Assembly (NCBI RefSeq): GCF_023336505.1
Contig: NZ_JAMAST010000003.1
Span: forward strand, 186,001 to 250,000
Length of the DNA stretch: 64,000 bases
DNA from: Sporolactobacillus mangiferae
GTDB taxonomy: Bacteria > Bacillota > Bacilli > Bacillales > Sporolactobacillaceae
Reading direction: 5' to 3'
Shown piece after piece: positions 8,697 to 18,831 of the stretch. Made by a program: the position numbers and the translations under genes. The notes beneath the pieces were generated by a model, which was given only the letters and a program-made list of their open reading frames with translations, had not been told where the DNA came from and did no database searches. Position 1 is the stretch's first letter; each line of letters opens with the position of its first letter.

Positions 8697-9323
8697 ATGA
8701 GCAGACAAACCGATGAGGCGGCATACGCTCTGATCAATGCAGCAGGTACCATCATTGCCGCAATCGGTGCCACGCCTCAGATTATGCTTTCCACCGCTGC
8801 CAAAAACGGATTGAGCATTGTCGGCAATGCCCTCCAGGCAGCTGGAAATGCTCTGGATGCAGAGATAAGTGAAGGAATGGATGCGTTTGGCGGTACCACG
8901 CAGGCTCTTGGAAATTCACTGGTGATCTATGGCTCGCTTATTAACGGAAACGTCCCGAACAGTCTCCGTCCGATCATCATTGGCAATTCACTGCAGGCCC
9001 TTGGGGGTTCTCTGTCGCTGCAATCAGATCTGGAATCAGCAGATCGAAATCGTGCGGCCGCGCTTTCCGTCACGGGCAACCTGCTGCAGATTGCGGGGAA
9101 CACGCTGCAGGCGGTCGCAACCATTTTCCAGCTGAATCATTCATTCAGTACGGACCGTGCCCAAAAAATTGACTTTGCCGGCAGCTGGGTACAGGCTCTT
9201 GGCGCGCTTCTGTGTTTTCTCGCGACATTGGACCGAAATGATCAACACGCAATGCGTCCACAGACAGCTCCCAATGATCAATATACGCCGCACCTTACAG
9301 CTCTTCTCTGTCCGAACGTTTAA
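8697..9323 (+). CDS. Repetitive GNxLQAxGN protein (DUF6944-like)
   Basis: 208 residues with no known catalytic motif. The sequence is built from degenerate repeats of roughly 20-40 residues centred on GN-x-L-Q-A-x-G-N: VGNALQAAGNALDA (about 41-54), GGTTQALGNSLVIYG, IGNSLQALGGSLSL, TGNLLQIAGNTLQA and AGSWVQALGALLCF. It resembles the 'repetitive protein' family DUF6944 seen in Bacillus; that identification is from memory. The repeats are amphipathic, rich in Ala/Gly/Leu, without a signal peptide. The start ATG at 8697 follows GAGGAGGGAG; the upstream GTG at 8682 overlaps the ribosome binding site. Its last 29 bases overlap the convergent TetR gene. Function unknown. Confidence 0.7.
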   Translation: MSRQTDEAAYALINAAGTIIAAIGATPQIMLSTAAKNGLSIVGNALQAAGNALDAEISEGMDAFGGTTQALGNSLVIYGSLINGNVPNSLRPIIIGNSLQALGGSLSLQSDLESADRNRAAALSVTGNLLQIAGNTLQAVATIFQLNHSFSTDRAQKIDFAGSWVQALGALLCFLATLDRNDQHAMRPQTAPNDQYTPHLTALLCPNV

Positions 9324-9909
9324 ACCGCCCCGGACCCGCCAATCCGTAGAAAAAGATCTGTGTCAAATCGATTCTCATCGATTCATCGACCGCCATCGCT
9401 TTGTCCCGATCAGAAAATGTGTCAATCAGCATTTGCATGAAGAAGAAGATTGATTTCTCCGAAAGTCCGGGGTCAACGTAATGCTCTGCTTTTCCCTGCT
9501 CAATCAACTGCAGCAGCTTGCCATATACAGGCTTCAAATACTGTTCGTTTGTCTGCTGAACATTTTCTGAATGCGCATAGTAAAGTTTTTTAAAATAATT
9601 GTCATTAAATATTTTTTTCTTATCTGCTGTATACTGGAAAACCTTATTGATTTTTTCCGGGAAGGGCAGATCTTCAGATAAAAGCTGATCAAAGAACGCA
9701 AGGGCCCCCTTCGCGAAATCGTCCAGCATCTGCTCAAGAAGCACGTCCTTATTATCAAAATATTTATAGACAGTGACCGGTGACACACTGGCTTTCGCCG
9801 CAATATCACGCATCGTTACCTTTTCAATTCCAAAAATGGCAAACTGTTCGGACGCCGCTTGTTTAATCCGCTCCTTCGTTTTCTCCGCTCGTCTCTTGTA
9901 TCCATCCAT
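9295..9909 (-). CDS. TetR-family transcriptional regulator
   Basis: 204 residues. The N-terminal helix-turn-helix covers about residues 10-55: TKERIKQAASEQFAIFGIEKVTMRDIAAKASVSPVTVYKYFDNKD is the classic TetR_N pattern with the recognition helix SPVTVYKYF. The C-terminal ligand-binding half is helical and not assignable. It lies divergent from the ABC exporter genes at 10082-13014 with a 170-base intergenic region holding a palindrome at 10040-10054, so it most likely represses that exporter and perhaps itself. The 3' end overlaps the convergent 8697-9323 gene by 29 bases. Confidence 0.9.
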   Translation of the reverse strand: MDGYKRRAEKTKERIKQAASEQFAIFGIEKVTMRDIAAKASVSPVTVYKYFDNKDVLLEQMLDDFAKGALAFFDQLLSEDLPFPEKINKVFQYTADKKKIFNDNYFKKLYYAHSENVQQTNEQYLKPVYGKLLQLIEQGKAEHYVDPGLSEKSIFFFMQMLIDTFSDRDKAMAVDESMRIDLTQIFFYGLAGPGRFKRSDREEL

Positions 9910-10039
9910 ACCATCGTTTCATCCTTCTTGGTTAATGATATTTTTATTTTACCACAATCTATTTTGTTAACACAATTAATAAAAATAGTTCATTATGTAT
10001 TGATTATTAAAGTGATTTGTTGTATATTTTGAACGGACA

Positions 10040-10054
10040 GAACATTATATGTTC
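10040..10054. promoter_or_regulatory. Palindromic operator candidate GAACAT-TAT-ATGTTC
   Basis: A perfect inverted repeat with a 3-base spacer, 28 bases before the ABC gene start and between it and the divergent TetR gene. Placement next to the ribosome binding site suits repression by the TetR protein. Inference only. Confidence 0.55.
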
Positions 10055-10081
10055 ACAATATAATTATTGGAGGTATCATTT

Positions 10082-10780
10082 ATGTTCATTGAGATTAATC
10101 AAGTAAATAAAACGTATCACACTGGTGATGTGGTGTTTCAGGCCTTGACCGACGTTGATTTTACGCTTGAACGCAAGGAAATCGGTGTGATTCTCGGTCC
10201 TTCCGGTTCGGGCAAATCCACATTACTGAACGTGATCGGCGGCGTCGACAGTGCGGACAGCGGCACTGTCAAAATCGGCAGCAAAGTCATTACCGGCATG
10301 AACAGCAAGGAACTGACGCTCTATCGAAGAGCATCGGTCGGATTCATTTTTCAGTTCTATAATCTGATTCCTAACCTTACTGTTGAAGAAAATGTGGAAG
10401 TCGCCACCAATATCAGCGCACATCCGATGAAAGTCGATGATATTCTGCGCGCGGTCGGCCTTACAGATAAGAAAAAACGATTCCCACGCGAATTGAGCGG
10501 CGGTCAGCAGCAGCGCGTATCCATTGCCCGCGCGGTCGCCAAAAATCCTGAACTGCTGCTCTGTGATGAACCGACTGGCGCGCTTGACTATAAGACATCC
10601 AAGGACATTCTGGCGCTTCTTGAAAAAATTAATAAGACCCTCGGCACGACCATTCTGATCATTACGCACAATAATGCGATCAGCGGAATCGCGGACCGGG
10701 TTGTCCGCATTCGGAGCGGTGAAATCACCGAGTCTTGGATCAATGAAGAAAAAATTCCGGCAGAAAGGATTGAATGGTAA
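10082..10780 (+). CDS. ABC transporter ATP-binding protein (MacB/LolD type)
   Basis: 232 residues, nucleotide-binding subunit. Walker A GPSGSGKST near residue 37, Q-loop FIFQFYNLIPNLTVEENV, signature LSGGQQQRVSIARA, Walker B LLLCDEPTGALD, and H-loop IITHN. The FQFYNL...DEPTGALD pattern is that of the MacB/LolD/BceA subfamily, partnered with FtsX-like permeases rather than importers. The ATG at 10082 follows GGAGG by eight bases; a TTG 15 bases upstream overlaps that site. The stop overlaps the permease start (ATGGTAATG), so the two are co-translated. Together they form an exporter or envelope-stress complex; substrate unknown. Control is likely by the divergent TetR protein. Confidence 0.92.
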   Translation: MFIEINQVNKTYHTGDVVFQALTDVDFTLERKEIGVILGPSGSGKSTLLNVIGGVDSADSGTVKIGSKVITGMNSKELTLYRRASVGFIFQFYNLIPNLTVEENVEVATNISAHPMKVDDILRAVGLTDKKKRFPRELSGGQQQRVSIARAVAKNPELLLCDEPTGALDYKTSKDILALLEKINKTLGTTILIITHNNAISGIADRVVRIRSGEITESWINEEKIPAERIEW

Positions 10781-13014
10781 TGGTGCTGAACCGAAAAGTC
10801 AAGCGAACGATGGCCGAGCATAAATCACAATATATCGGTTCGATCGTCCTGATCATACTCAGCTGCATGATCTTCACACTCTTCAGCATTTTAAGTGCTA
10901 ATCTGGACACTAATAATCGGGATTTTCAGAAAAAAAATGTTCAGGAAAACGCTCATTTTACTGTGCAGAAACCACTCAATAATCTGGAGAGCTTGGAAAA
11001 AACCTATCACATGCGCCTCGAAAAGCGCCTGAGCTTTGATGCTTCTTTCGATCATGACACAACACTGCGTCTGTTCAGTCCATCCGATCGTGTCAATAAA
11101 CCGTTTATTCAGAAGGGACATGCGATTCGGAAAACAGACGAGATTCTTCTTGATCCGAGTTTCGCCAAGGCGCAGGATCTGTCAGTTGGCGATTCATGGA
11201 TGATTGGCGACCAGAAATTTAAAATTGCCGGATTCATGGTGCTTCCGGATTATATGTATCCTTTAAAAAGCGAGAGCGACCTCTTCTCCGACAGCAAACA
11301 GTTCGGAATCGGTGTCATCTCTGAAAAAGCATTCAGACAATTGAATAATGGCGCTGCCTCATACAGCGCGCACTTTGACCACAATGCTGATAAACGTGCC
11401 TTCAAACGAGCAGTTAATCGCACGAATCGAGTGACCGGATGGCTGGACAGCACGAACAACCCGCGCATTCTATTTGTTAATGAGAAAATCAAGAGCATAC
11501 AGGGAATGACCGGTTCTCTTCCGATCGCGATTCTTTTGCTGACATGCGCGCTGGTCAGCATCGTCCTCTGGCGAACCCTGAAGACCGAGTTTGTTCAGAT
11601 TGGCACTCTTTACGCATTGGGATACAAGAGACGGGAAATTATGCGGCACTATTTATCCTATGCCTGGATCGTCTCATTCATTGGCAGCGTACTAGGTACG
11701 GCCATCGGTTTGATCGCCGTTAACCCGATGCTTCAATTTTTTGTCGGTTATTTTAATGTTCCGATCATCACGATGAACTGGAATCCGTCGGCTCTGCTGC
11801 TCAGTATTCTGCTTCCTGCCTTGCTGCTTGTTCCGGTCACCTGGCTGGTGATTCACCGGGCACTCAGGATGTCACCACTTGAACTCATGCGCGGCGGCAA
11901 AAAGAAAAGCAAAACCGGTTTTCTGGAGCGGCATCTGCACCTGAACGGTCTGCGTTTCAAAAACAAGTTCAGAATCCGCGAACTGGTGAGAAATGTGCCA
12001 AGGACGCTGCTCATGGTGTTTGGCGTAACCTTTGCTTCGATGCTGCTTTTGCTTGGCTTCGGTCTGCAGAATTCGATCCAGTTTATGATGGACGGCAATC
12101 GCGATGCGAACCATTATGAATATAATTATCTTTACAACAGCATAAAAACGACCGCCGAATCCGATGGTGAAGCCTATTCCGCCTTTTCCTTCGCACCTGA
12201 AGGGAAAACAAAAAATGCCGAAAATCTTTTTTCAGTGTACGGCGTCCATCATCCATCGGATTATTTGAAACTGCCCGATTCAAACGGACATCGTCTCTCG
12301 CTGAGCCAAACGATCATTACCCGGCCGCTCGCAGATAAACTGGCTGTTCACGAAGGAGACACCATAAAAGTCACGAGCGCTTTGGATAACAAAAAATACG
12401 AAATCAAAATTGATAAAATCGCACAGGTCTACACCGGAACCGCCGTATATATGCCGATTGAAAAACTGAACGCGCTGCTTGATCTGCCGTCCGGCAGCCA
12501 TAACGGTGTCTGGTCGGATAAGAAACTGACCATCGCTTCCGATCAGCTCGCCAATACGATCAGTCGAAAAGACACACAGAACAGTTTTAAGGCAATGATC
12601 CAGCCGATGCAGGCGTCCATCGGGTCGATTGCATTGATTGCTTTTCTGATCGGCCTGGTTATTGTTTATGTCATGACTTCGCTTATCATTGAAGAGAATA
12701 AAGAGACCATTTCGATGCTGAAGGTATTCGGATACAAGCAGAAAGAAATATACTCGCTGGTACTCAGCAGCAATACCTTGCTCGTCATTCTTGGTTACGC
12801 ACTCTCCGTGCCACTGATCATTCTGTCTCTTGGCGGCCTGTTCCGCTCATTCAGCGAATCTGCCAACTTATCTTTTCCGGTTCGTTTCAGCGTCTGGTCC
12901 ATCGTCATTGGCTTTGTCATCATCTTGATCACGTATGGCATTTCCCGATATGCGGGAAAACGAAAAATCAGTCATATCGCGCTGAGCGACATTCTTAAAT
13001 CGCGGATGGAATAA
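10774..13014 (+). CDS. ABC transporter permease, FtsX-like
   Basis: 746 residues. One N-terminal membrane helix (about 18-40), an extracellular domain (about 45-240), three or more helices with an FtsX core (SLPIAILLLTCALVSIVLW, then YALGYKRREIMRHY, the typical cytoplasmic 'lGykr.ei' motif), a further helix near 410-430, a second extracellular domain (about 440-600) and a second FtsX core with FGYKQKEIYSL. The duplicated FtsX layout with large ectodomains fits the long permeases of lipoprotein/peptide exporters. It starts at ATG 10774 (or 10780), overlapping the end of the ATPase gene. Substrate unknown. Confidence 0.9.
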   Translation: MVMVLNRKVKRTMAEHKSQYIGSIVLIILSCMIFTLFSILSANLDTNNRDFQKKNVQENAHFTVQKPLNNLESLEKTYHMRLEKRLSFDASFDHDTTLRLFSPSDRVNKPFIQKGHAIRKTDEILLDPSFAKAQDLSVGDSWMIGDQKFKIAGFMVLPDYMYPLKSESDLFSDSKQFGIGVISEKAFRQLNNGAASYSAHFDHNADKRAFKRAVNRTNRVTGWLDSTNNPRILFVNEKIKSIQGMTGSLPIAILLLTCALVSIVLWRTLKTEFVQIGTLYALGYKRREIMRHYLSYAWIVSFIGSVLGTAIGLIAVNPMLQFFVGYFNVPIITMNWNPSALLLSILLPALLLVPVTWLVIHRALRMSPLELMRGGKKKSKTGFLERHLHLNGLRFKNKFRIRELVRNVPRTLLMVFGVTFASMLLLLGFGLQNSIQFMMDGNRDANHYEYNYLYNSIKTTAESDGEAYSAFSFAPEGKTKNAENLFSVYGVHHPSDYLKLPDSNGHRLSLSQTIITRPLADKLAVHEGDTIKVTSALDNKKYEIKIDKIAQVYTGTAVYMPIEKLNALLDLPSGSHNGVWSDKKLTIASDQLANTISRKDTQNSFKAMIQPMQASIGSIALIAFLIGLVIVYVMTSLIIEENKETISMLKVFGYKQKEIYSLVLSSNTLLVILGYALSVPLIILSLGGLFRSFSESANLSFPVRFSVWSIVIGFVIILITYGISRYAGKRKISHIALSDILKSRME

Positions 13015-13063
13015 CAGGATTGCTAGATAAGTACCTCAGTTTTTAAGACAAGAAAAAGATACA

Positions 13064-13100
13064 AAGCTCATGCGGAAGAATCTGCATGGGCTTTTTTTAT
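13064..13100 (+). terminator. Terminator of the ABC exporter operon
   Basis: AAGCTCATGC pairs with GCATGGGCTT around a ten-base loop and is followed by TTTTTTT. Confidence 0.85.
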
Positions 13101-13324
13101 TTGACACAAAACGGTATCGGCAGAAAAAAATAGAAAAGGTAACAAACTGCCCAAAAAAGTAGTAACCAACAATCTCAAAGTTGTAACGAAGGTATGAAAA
13201 GTTCAACCGAACAATACGAACTTCACTTATTTTTAATGGCTGGATCAGCCAAACAGCCCCATGCCCTGAAAACAGGTGCCACATAAAGCAGTCCCCATCC
13301 CATGAAAAGTCTTGTCCATCCCGG

Positions 13325-13330
13325 TATAAT
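13325..13330 (+). promoter_or_regulatory. -10 box of the yerA-like gene
   Basis: Perfect TATAAT, 37 bases before the chosen ATG at 13362. It lies inside the longer open frame that begins at 13302 and so argues against that start. Confidence 0.5.
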
Positions 13331-13361
13331 AGAGACAACTTATCGAATGAGATGTGAGCTT

Positions 13362-15050
13362 ATGAAACCATTAGATGAAGCGGCACATCGCCGCCTGATC
13401 GACACCGCACGCAAAAAAGAGCCAGCATCAATGTATTTTCCCAATGCCTTTGTGCTTCATGTCTATTCGGGAATCGTACAAAAAGAAAATGTTTGGATCA
13501 GCGGCGACCGAATCGCTTATGTCGGTCCGGATGAGCCGATGATTTCGGAAAAAACGGAGATTTGCCGCCTGAGCAGTCACCAGATTATGGTGCCGGCTTA
13601 TATCGAACCGCACGCGCATCCGTTCATGCTCTATAACCCGCTGACGCTGGGGAGCTATCTGACCGAAAAAGGCACCATGATTTCGGTGAATGACAATCAT
13701 TTCGCCACTGCTTCTTTATCTGGGCGCGACATGCACAGCTTTGTCCAAACGCTGGATCAAACCAGCCGGCATACATGGCTGTGGTGGGCCTATTTCGAAG
13801 AAAACGAGCCGTCCACCGAAGCACTGGAAAAATGGCTTGTCCAGCCTTTTGTCATGCAGGGTGGCGAACTCAGCCACTGGCTTCCTTTTAAAATGGGGTC
13901 GCGGGATCTATGCGAAAAGCTGTTTGCCGTCCGCCATTCCGGTAAACGAATGGAAAGCCATCTGCCGGGATCTTCGCTCAATACGCTGAATCTGTTCGCT
14001 GCAGCCGGAATCTCTGCCGATCACGAAGCGATGAACGCGGATGAGGTCATCCATCGTTTGAATCTGGGTTATTATACAACGATCCGTTATTCATCGATCC
14101 GTCCTGATCTGCCGGCAATAATGCATGAACTGGCAAAACACCGCGGCCTCGATTTATCCAAGCTGATGCTGACCAATGACGGGGCTTCACTTCCATTCTT
14201 AAAACGGGCGACCCATGCATCTATGATCAGGCATGCGATTTCATGCGGCATTCAGGCCGCGGATGCTTACCGGATGGCGACCTTGAATCCGGCTGTCTAC
14301 TACCGCATGGATGATACAGCCGGCAGTCTCTCCCCAGGACGAATGGCAGATATTAATATCATCGAATCCTTGGCGGAACCGGACCCGACGAGTGTCCTTT
14401 TTGAAGGCAGATGGCATGTTCGGAATGGGAAAAAAATGCTGCCTCCGGCCGAATTTTCTTTTGCAAACACCTTTTACCGCGCTGACCGAACGCATCTGCC
14501 TCAAGACTGCCCATGGGGGACGGTGACTGAGGTCGGTCTCGACCTGCAAAACAGTGTGATTACCCGTCCATATACGTTCGATCCGAGCCACGCGTTAGCG
14601 GAGAACGAGTGTTTTCTGATCTATATCTGCAGATCGACCGGGGCCTGTTTGCGCACGCGAATCAAACATTTTGCCCGCAGCCTCCAGGCGCTCGGCAGCA
14701 CATACTGTGCATCCGGCGATCTTTTGCTGATCGGACGGGATCAGAATGCGATGTCCGTTATGTACCGGAAGATGAAAGATGGATTTCAGGGCATCACCGC
14801 ACAATTTAACGACGCACGGACTGTTTCCATCCGTCTTGAACTGCTCGGAATAATGAGCGAAAAACCGGTCAGCGAATTAAGCGCAGAAGCCGAGACTTTT
14901 ATTGCACAAATGAAAAAAGGCGGATTCGCATTTGACGACCCATTCTTCTGCCTGTTCTTTCTCACAGAGCTGCATCTTCCTTTTATTCGCCTGACACCAG
15001 AGGGACTCATTGATATCAAGACTAATAAAATCATTGCCCCTGCACATTAA
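13362..15050 (+). CDS. yerA: Adenine deaminase-like amidohydrolase (YerA homologue)
   Basis: 562 residues from ATG 13362 (an ATG at 13347 is the alternative). It is collinear with Bacillus YerA as I recall it: FPNAFVLHVYSGIVQKENVWI, the metal-binding EPHAHPFMLYNPLT, VNDNHFA, GSSLNTLNLFAAAGISADHEAM with the metal-ligand HEA, YYTTIRYSSIRPD, TNDGA, and SPGRMADINI before a C-terminal adenine-deaminase-type domain. The family hydrolyses adenine-like amines; YerA itself has no firmly established substrate, so the reaction here is inferred. Its last four bases overlap the convergent truA gene. Confidence 0.85.
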   Translation: MKPLDEAAHRRLIDTARKKEPASMYFPNAFVLHVYSGIVQKENVWISGDRIAYVGPDEPMISEKTEICRLSSHQIMVPAYIEPHAHPFMLYNPLTLGSYLTEKGTMISVNDNHFATASLSGRDMHSFVQTLDQTSRHTWLWWAYFEENEPSTEALEKWLVQPFVMQGGELSHWLPFKMGSRDLCEKLFAVRHSGKRMESHLPGSSLNTLNLFAAAGISADHEAMNADEVIHRLNLGYYTTIRYSSIRPDLPAIMHELAKHRGLDLSKLMLTNDGASLPFLKRATHASMIRHAISCGIQAADAYRMATLNPAVYYRMDDTAGSLSPGRMADINIIESLAEPDPTSVLFEGRWHVRNGKKMLPPAEFSFANTFYRADRTHLPQDCPWGTVTEVGLDLQNSVITRPYTFDPSHALAENECFLIYICRSTGACLRTRIKHFARSLQALGSTYCASGDLLLIGRDQNAMSVMYRKMKDGFQGITAQFNDARTVSIRLELLGIMSEKPVSELSAEAETFIAQMKKGGFAFDDPFFCLFFLTELHLPFIRLTPEGLIDIKTNKIIAPAH

Positions 15051-15784
15051 TAATCAATTTTCTCCAGATAAAGACCGCATGCATCGGCCATGCGGCCTGT
15101 CTGTATACGCTGCTTTGACTCAAGAATGTTCAGAATCGCGTCCGCCGGAATTTTACCAAGCCCGATGTCGATTAATGTACCGACCATTTTTCGCGCCATG
15201 TTATACAAAAAGCCGTCACCGGTTAAGCGAATATCGATAAATCCGTCATGGCCATCAAAACGAATGGCGGAAATGGTGCGTACCGACGATTTTTTCTTTG
15301 ACTTCGCGTTAGCATATGCCGTAAAGTCATGAGACCCAAGAAAGTCGCGGCTTGCTTTCTGCATCAGAGAAAGATCCATCCGTTCCTCCACATGCATGCT
15401 GTACTTGCGCATGAACGGATGGCTGCACGGTCCATTCCAGATTTTATATAAATATGTTTTTTTCCGGGCATTATAACGCGCATGAAAGCGTTCCGGAACG
15501 CGCGTTACGCCGATTACACTGATATCCTTCGGAAGCTGGTGGTTCAGATAGTCAAAGATATGCCCTTCTTCCAATGTCTTCGGCGTCCTGAAATTCGCTG
15601 TCTGACCGAGGGCATGAACACCTGCATCTGTTCGGCTGCAACCGATGATTTCGATTGGTTCATTGATCAGCGCGGCCAATACCTGTTCGATTTTTTCCTG
15701 AATGGTATGCCTGCCGTCGCCCAGCCGCTGCCACCCCTTATAACGGCCGCCGTCATACTGAATAGTTAACTTATAATTGTTCAT
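15047..15784 (-). CDS. truA: tRNA pseudouridine synthase TruA
   Basis: 245 residues. Makes pseudouridine at positions 38-40 of the tRNA anticodon arm. Key evidence: YDGGRYKGWQ at the N-terminus, the catalytic aspartate in SRTDAGVHALGQ (about residue 54), the ARKKTYLYKIW segment and FLYNMARKMVGTLIDIGLGK near the C-terminus. It stands alone here rather than in the ribosomal protein cluster where Bacilli usually keep truA, so it may be a second copy. The ATG at 15784 has AAAGGAG six bases upstream; a GTG lies one codon earlier. Confidence 0.93.
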   Translation of the reverse strand: MNNYKLTIQYDGGRYKGWQRLGDGRHTIQEKIEQVLAALINEPIEIIGCSRTDAGVHALGQTANFRTPKTLEEGHIFDYLNHQLPKDISVIGVTRVPERFHARYNARKKTYLYKIWNGPCSHPFMRKYSMHVEERMDLSLMQKASRDFLGSHDFTAYANAKSKKKSSVRTISAIRFDGHDGFIDIRLTGDGFLYNMARKMVGTLIDIGLGKIPADAILNILESKQRIQTGRMADACGLYLEKIDY

Positions 15785-16101
15785 CACATGCTCCTTTGAT
15801 TGTGCTCTCTCACGAATTGTCGCTTATTCAGCAGGCTGCGTCAACTCCGCTGTCACAGAATCGGTTAAGCTGCCGGAGTGATTGGTTTCAAAGATTCAGG
15901 CAGGTACATGTAAAAGCCATCCACTACCATCGCTGCTTTTCCTGACAGCTTCGGAACCGCTTGTTACTTTTTCCTTCCCTCTTATTGCGGATCAGAGTCG
16001 CCGTATCAGAAAGTACGGACAAGTTATGCTACAATATGAATGGCACTTTTGACAAAAAGGTGACAAATTCATCGATTATTCAAAGGCTGGGTGAACGAAC
16101 T
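15785..16101. other. Divergent intergenic region truA / menB
   Basis: About 315 bases. An extended -10 (TATGCTACAAT, hexamer at 16030-16035) points towards menB. No other gene or structure recognised. Confidence 0.4.
16030..16035 (+). promoter_or_regulatory. Extended -10 of menB
   Basis: TGCTACAAT, an extended -10 element, 67 bases before the menB ATG. The -35 position is weak, as is allowed for extended -10 promoters. Confidence 0.45.
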
Positions 16102-16923
16102 ATGTCCTCTATTGAATGGCAGAAAGTCAGGGATTATGAAGACATTCTCTTTGAAACGTATGAGGGGATTGCCAAAATTACTATTAATCGACCGCATGTC
16201 CGCAATGCGTTTACGCCAAATACAGTGATTGAAATGATTGACGCTTTTGCGCGCGCACGTGACGATGCGTCGATCGGCGTCATTATTCTGACCGGGGCCG
16301 GCACAAAAGCATTCTGCTCGGGCGGCGATCAGAAAGTACGCGGAAACGGCGGTTATGTCGGCAAAGACAATATTCCGCGTCTCAATGTGCTCGACTTGCA
16401 GCACCTGATCCGTATCATTCCGAAACCGGTCATCGCCATGGTTGCCGGTTATGCCATCGGCGGAGGGAATGTACTTCAAGTTGTTTGCGACTTGACGATC
16501 GCCGCCGACAACGCGGTTTTCGGACAGACCGGTCCCAAAGTCGGCAGCTTCGATGCGGGATACGGTGCCGGCTATCTGGCAAGAATCGTCGGGCACAAAA
16601 AAGCACGTGAAATCTGGTATCTGTGCCGTCAGTACAATGCACAGCAGGCACTCGACATGGGGCTCGTCAATACGGTTGTACCCCTTGATCAGCTTGAAGA
16701 AGAAACCGTTAAATGGGCAAAAGAAATGCTGTCCAAAAGCGCGACCGCCCTTCGCTTCCTGAAGGCATCGTTTAACGCGGATACGGACGGACTTGCAGGT
16801 CTGCAGCAACTGGGCGGCGACGCAACGCTTCTGTATTACACAACGGACGAAGCGAAAGAAGGACGCGATGCATTTAAAGAAAAACGCGATCCGGATTTCA
16901 GCAAGTTTCCAAAGTTTCCATGA
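16102..16923 (+). CDS. menB: 1,4-dihydroxy-2-naphthoyl-CoA synthase
   Basis: 273 residues, crotonase fold. Closes the second ring in menaquinone synthesis from o-succinylbenzoyl-CoA. Evidence: [15 protein letters not shown], the CoA/oxyanion site [52 protein letters not shown], and the MenB-specific C-terminus ([18 protein letters not shown]). The frame opens at 15961, but the promoter and the N-terminus [17 protein letters not shown] typical of MenB support the ATG at 16102. Stop overlaps the start of menE (ATGA). Confidence 0.95.
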   Translation: MSSIEWQKVRDYEDILFETYEGIAKITINRPHVRNAFTPNTVIEMIDAFARARDDASIGVIILTGAGTKAFCSGGDQKVRGNGGYVGKDNIPRLNVLDLQHLIRIIPKPVIAMVAGYAIGGGNVLQVVCDLTIAADNAVFGQTGPKVGSFDAGYGAGYLARIVGHKKAREIWYLCRQYNAQQALDMGLVNTVVPLDQLEEETVKWAKEMLSKSATALRFLKASFNADTDGLAGLQQLGGDATLLYYTTDEAKEGRDAFKEKRDPDFSKFPKFP

Positions 16924-18425
16924 TTTCAGCCATGAATCCAGCCATGCCGCAATGGCTTGCTCAACGCGCGCAGCTGACGCCAGAACGAATGGCGATCGAG
17001 ACTAAGCAGGAACGGCTGACGTTCAGACAGCTGTTTGCACGTGCCTGCTGTGCCGCCTCGGCACTGCGCACGGCAGGCGTGCAGCCTGATGATTTGGTTG
17101 CATCGCTGCAAAGCAATACTGTTGACTGCGTGGTGACAATCCATGCGCTGATGCTGATCGGCGCAGTCATGGTGCCGCTGAACACGCGTTTATCAACAGA
17201 GGAACTTTCCAGACAGATCAGAGACTGCGGCCGTCCGCTTGTCATCACCGATCAGGACAATCTGTCTAAAGCCGCGCGCGCCAGTGAAAGAGGCGGAAGC
17301 GTGGTACTGCGCGCTGAAGCACTGACGCACAGCCATACCGATCAGGAGACTGTCATTAAAGACATTCAGCTAAACAGGCCATGCACGGTTATTTTTACAT
17401 CAGGGACGACCGGACATCCCAAAGGTGTGGTGCTGACCAGCGGAAATCATTGGTGGAATGCCAATGCCTCACTGATTAACCTTGGTTTGTCAGCCGATGA
17501 TCAATGGCTTTGCTGTGTGCCGCTTTTTCATGTCAGCGGCCTGTCGATTTTAATGAAAAGTGTCATTTACGGCATGCCCATATACTTAATGAAGAAATTT
17601 GATCCGGAGAGAGTCAATCACCTTTTATTAAGCGGAAACATATCTCATATTTCTGTCGTTGCCTCTATGCTGCGGCGCATGCTGGACGTACTCGGTCCCA
17701 AACGGTATTCGAACACACTGCGCTGTATTCTGCTCGGCGGCGGGCCCGTTCCTGCTGCTATGCTTCAGTACTGCCTTGATCGGCGGATGCCGATCTACCA
17801 GACTTACGGCATGAGCGAAACAGCATCACAGGCGGTCACTTTGCCGCCCGAGTATATGCGCGAAAAAGCCGGCTCCGCGGGCAAACCGCTGTTTCCGATT
17901 CAAATCCGAATAGACAAGGACGGTCAGGCAGCGGCACCCGGCGAGCCCGGTGAGATTCTCATTAAGGGGCCAACCGTGTTCAGCCATTACTTAAATAACA
18001 AAGAAGCAACGGAAGAGGCCTTTGACGACTATTGGTTTCATTCCGGAGATATTGGCCGGATTGATGAGGATGGCTTTCTGTTTGTCCTTGACCGGCGAAA
18101 GGATCTGATCATCTCCGGCGGAGAAAATGTTTATCCCGCGGAAATAGAATCGGTGTTAAGTGGCTGTAAGGGAATCAGGCGAGCCGGTGTCATCGGTATC
18201 CCGAGCCCTGAATGGGGGCGTGTCCCGATTGCTTTTGTCAGCCTGAATGAGGGAGCACATTTTTCGGAATCCGAGTTGATCGCCGCATGCAACGCACAGC
18301 TTGCCGGGTATAAAGTACCCAGGCGTATCTTTGTCCTGAATGAGCTGCCGGAGAATGCCGCACATAAGCTGCTTCGGCGGAAACTGCATGCCATCTATGA
18401 AAAAATGGTTCAGGAACACCATTAA
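16920..18425 (+). CDS. menE: 2-succinylbenzoate-CoA ligase
   Basis: 501 residues, adenylate-forming (ANL) enzyme that activates o-succinylbenzoate for MenB. Evidence: the P-loop [18 protein letters not shown] (about 161-178), A5 motif [13 protein letters not shown]7 [15 protein letters not shown], and A8/A10 [19 protein letters not shown] with the final lysine in [10 protein letters not shown]. The order menB-menE with an ATGA overlap supports the menaquinone role over other acyl-CoA ligases; the rest of the men genes lie outside the window. An alternative ATG is at 16932. Menaquinone is the electron donor for the QoxABCD oxidase encoded at 29-33 kb. Confidence 0.93.
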   Translation: MISAMNPAMPQWLAQRAQLTPERMAIETKQERLTFRQLFARACCAASALRTAGVQPDDLVASLQSNTVDCVVTIHALMLIGAVMVPLNTRLSTEELSRQIRDCGRPLVITDQDNLSKAARASERGGSVVLRAEALTHSHTDQETVIKDIQLNRPCTVIFTSGTTGHPKGVVLTSGNHWWNANASLINLGLSADDQWLCCVPLFHVSGLSILMKSVIYGMPIYLMKKFDPERVNHLLLSGNISHISVVASMLRRMLDVLGPKRYSNTLRCILLGGGPVPAAMLQYCLDRRMPIYQTYGMSETASQAVTLPPEYMREKAGSAGKPLFPIQIRIDKDGQAAAPGEPGEILIKGPTVFSHYLNNKEATEEAFDDYWFHSGDIGRIDEDGFLFVLDRRKDLIISGGENVYPAEIESVLSGCKGIRRAGVIGIPSPEWGRVPIAFVSLNEGAHFSESELIAACNAQLAGYKVPRRIFVLNELPENAAHKLLRRKLHAIYEKMVQEHH

Positions 18426-18831
18426 CACTGTATAAAAACAGAACACAGCCACATCTGCATCCCAAACATAAAAATAACTTACATTCTGTGCTCGGCAGTT
18501 GAAAGCCTGACAGTCTATCAGACTTCAACCACCGGGTTTTTCTTTGAGTACCCGCCAAATAAAACGCAGCTTCTTCATTTCCTTTGCAGGACATCTTTTC
18601 ATAAAAATGTCATCAAGGCTCCTTTTACTCTCTTAAACATGAAAAAACAATCATGGTATACTATTCAATAATTGGTGTTGTTTGGCCAGCCTACTGACAA
18701 AAGTGCACGTTTTTCACGAATGAGCCAATCCATGGCTGCAAGCGACACTGTTTCTTTACATAGTCTGATCAATAACTAAGTATGGGCATGGGCGCATTGA
18801 CAGGAATGTGTCATGCTGAAAGGAGCCTGTT
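18426..18831. other. Intergenic region menE / ydbS
   Basis: About 400 bases. It contains a candidate terminator (18498-18541) and a TATACT hexamer near 18656-18661 that could serve ydbS. No gene seen. Confidence 0.4.
18498..18541 (+). terminator. Candidate terminator of menB-menE
   Basis: GTTGAAAGCCTG pairs with CAGACTTCAAC (one bulge, one mismatch); GGGTTTTTCTTT follows a few bases later. The hairpin is imperfect. Confidence 0.5.
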
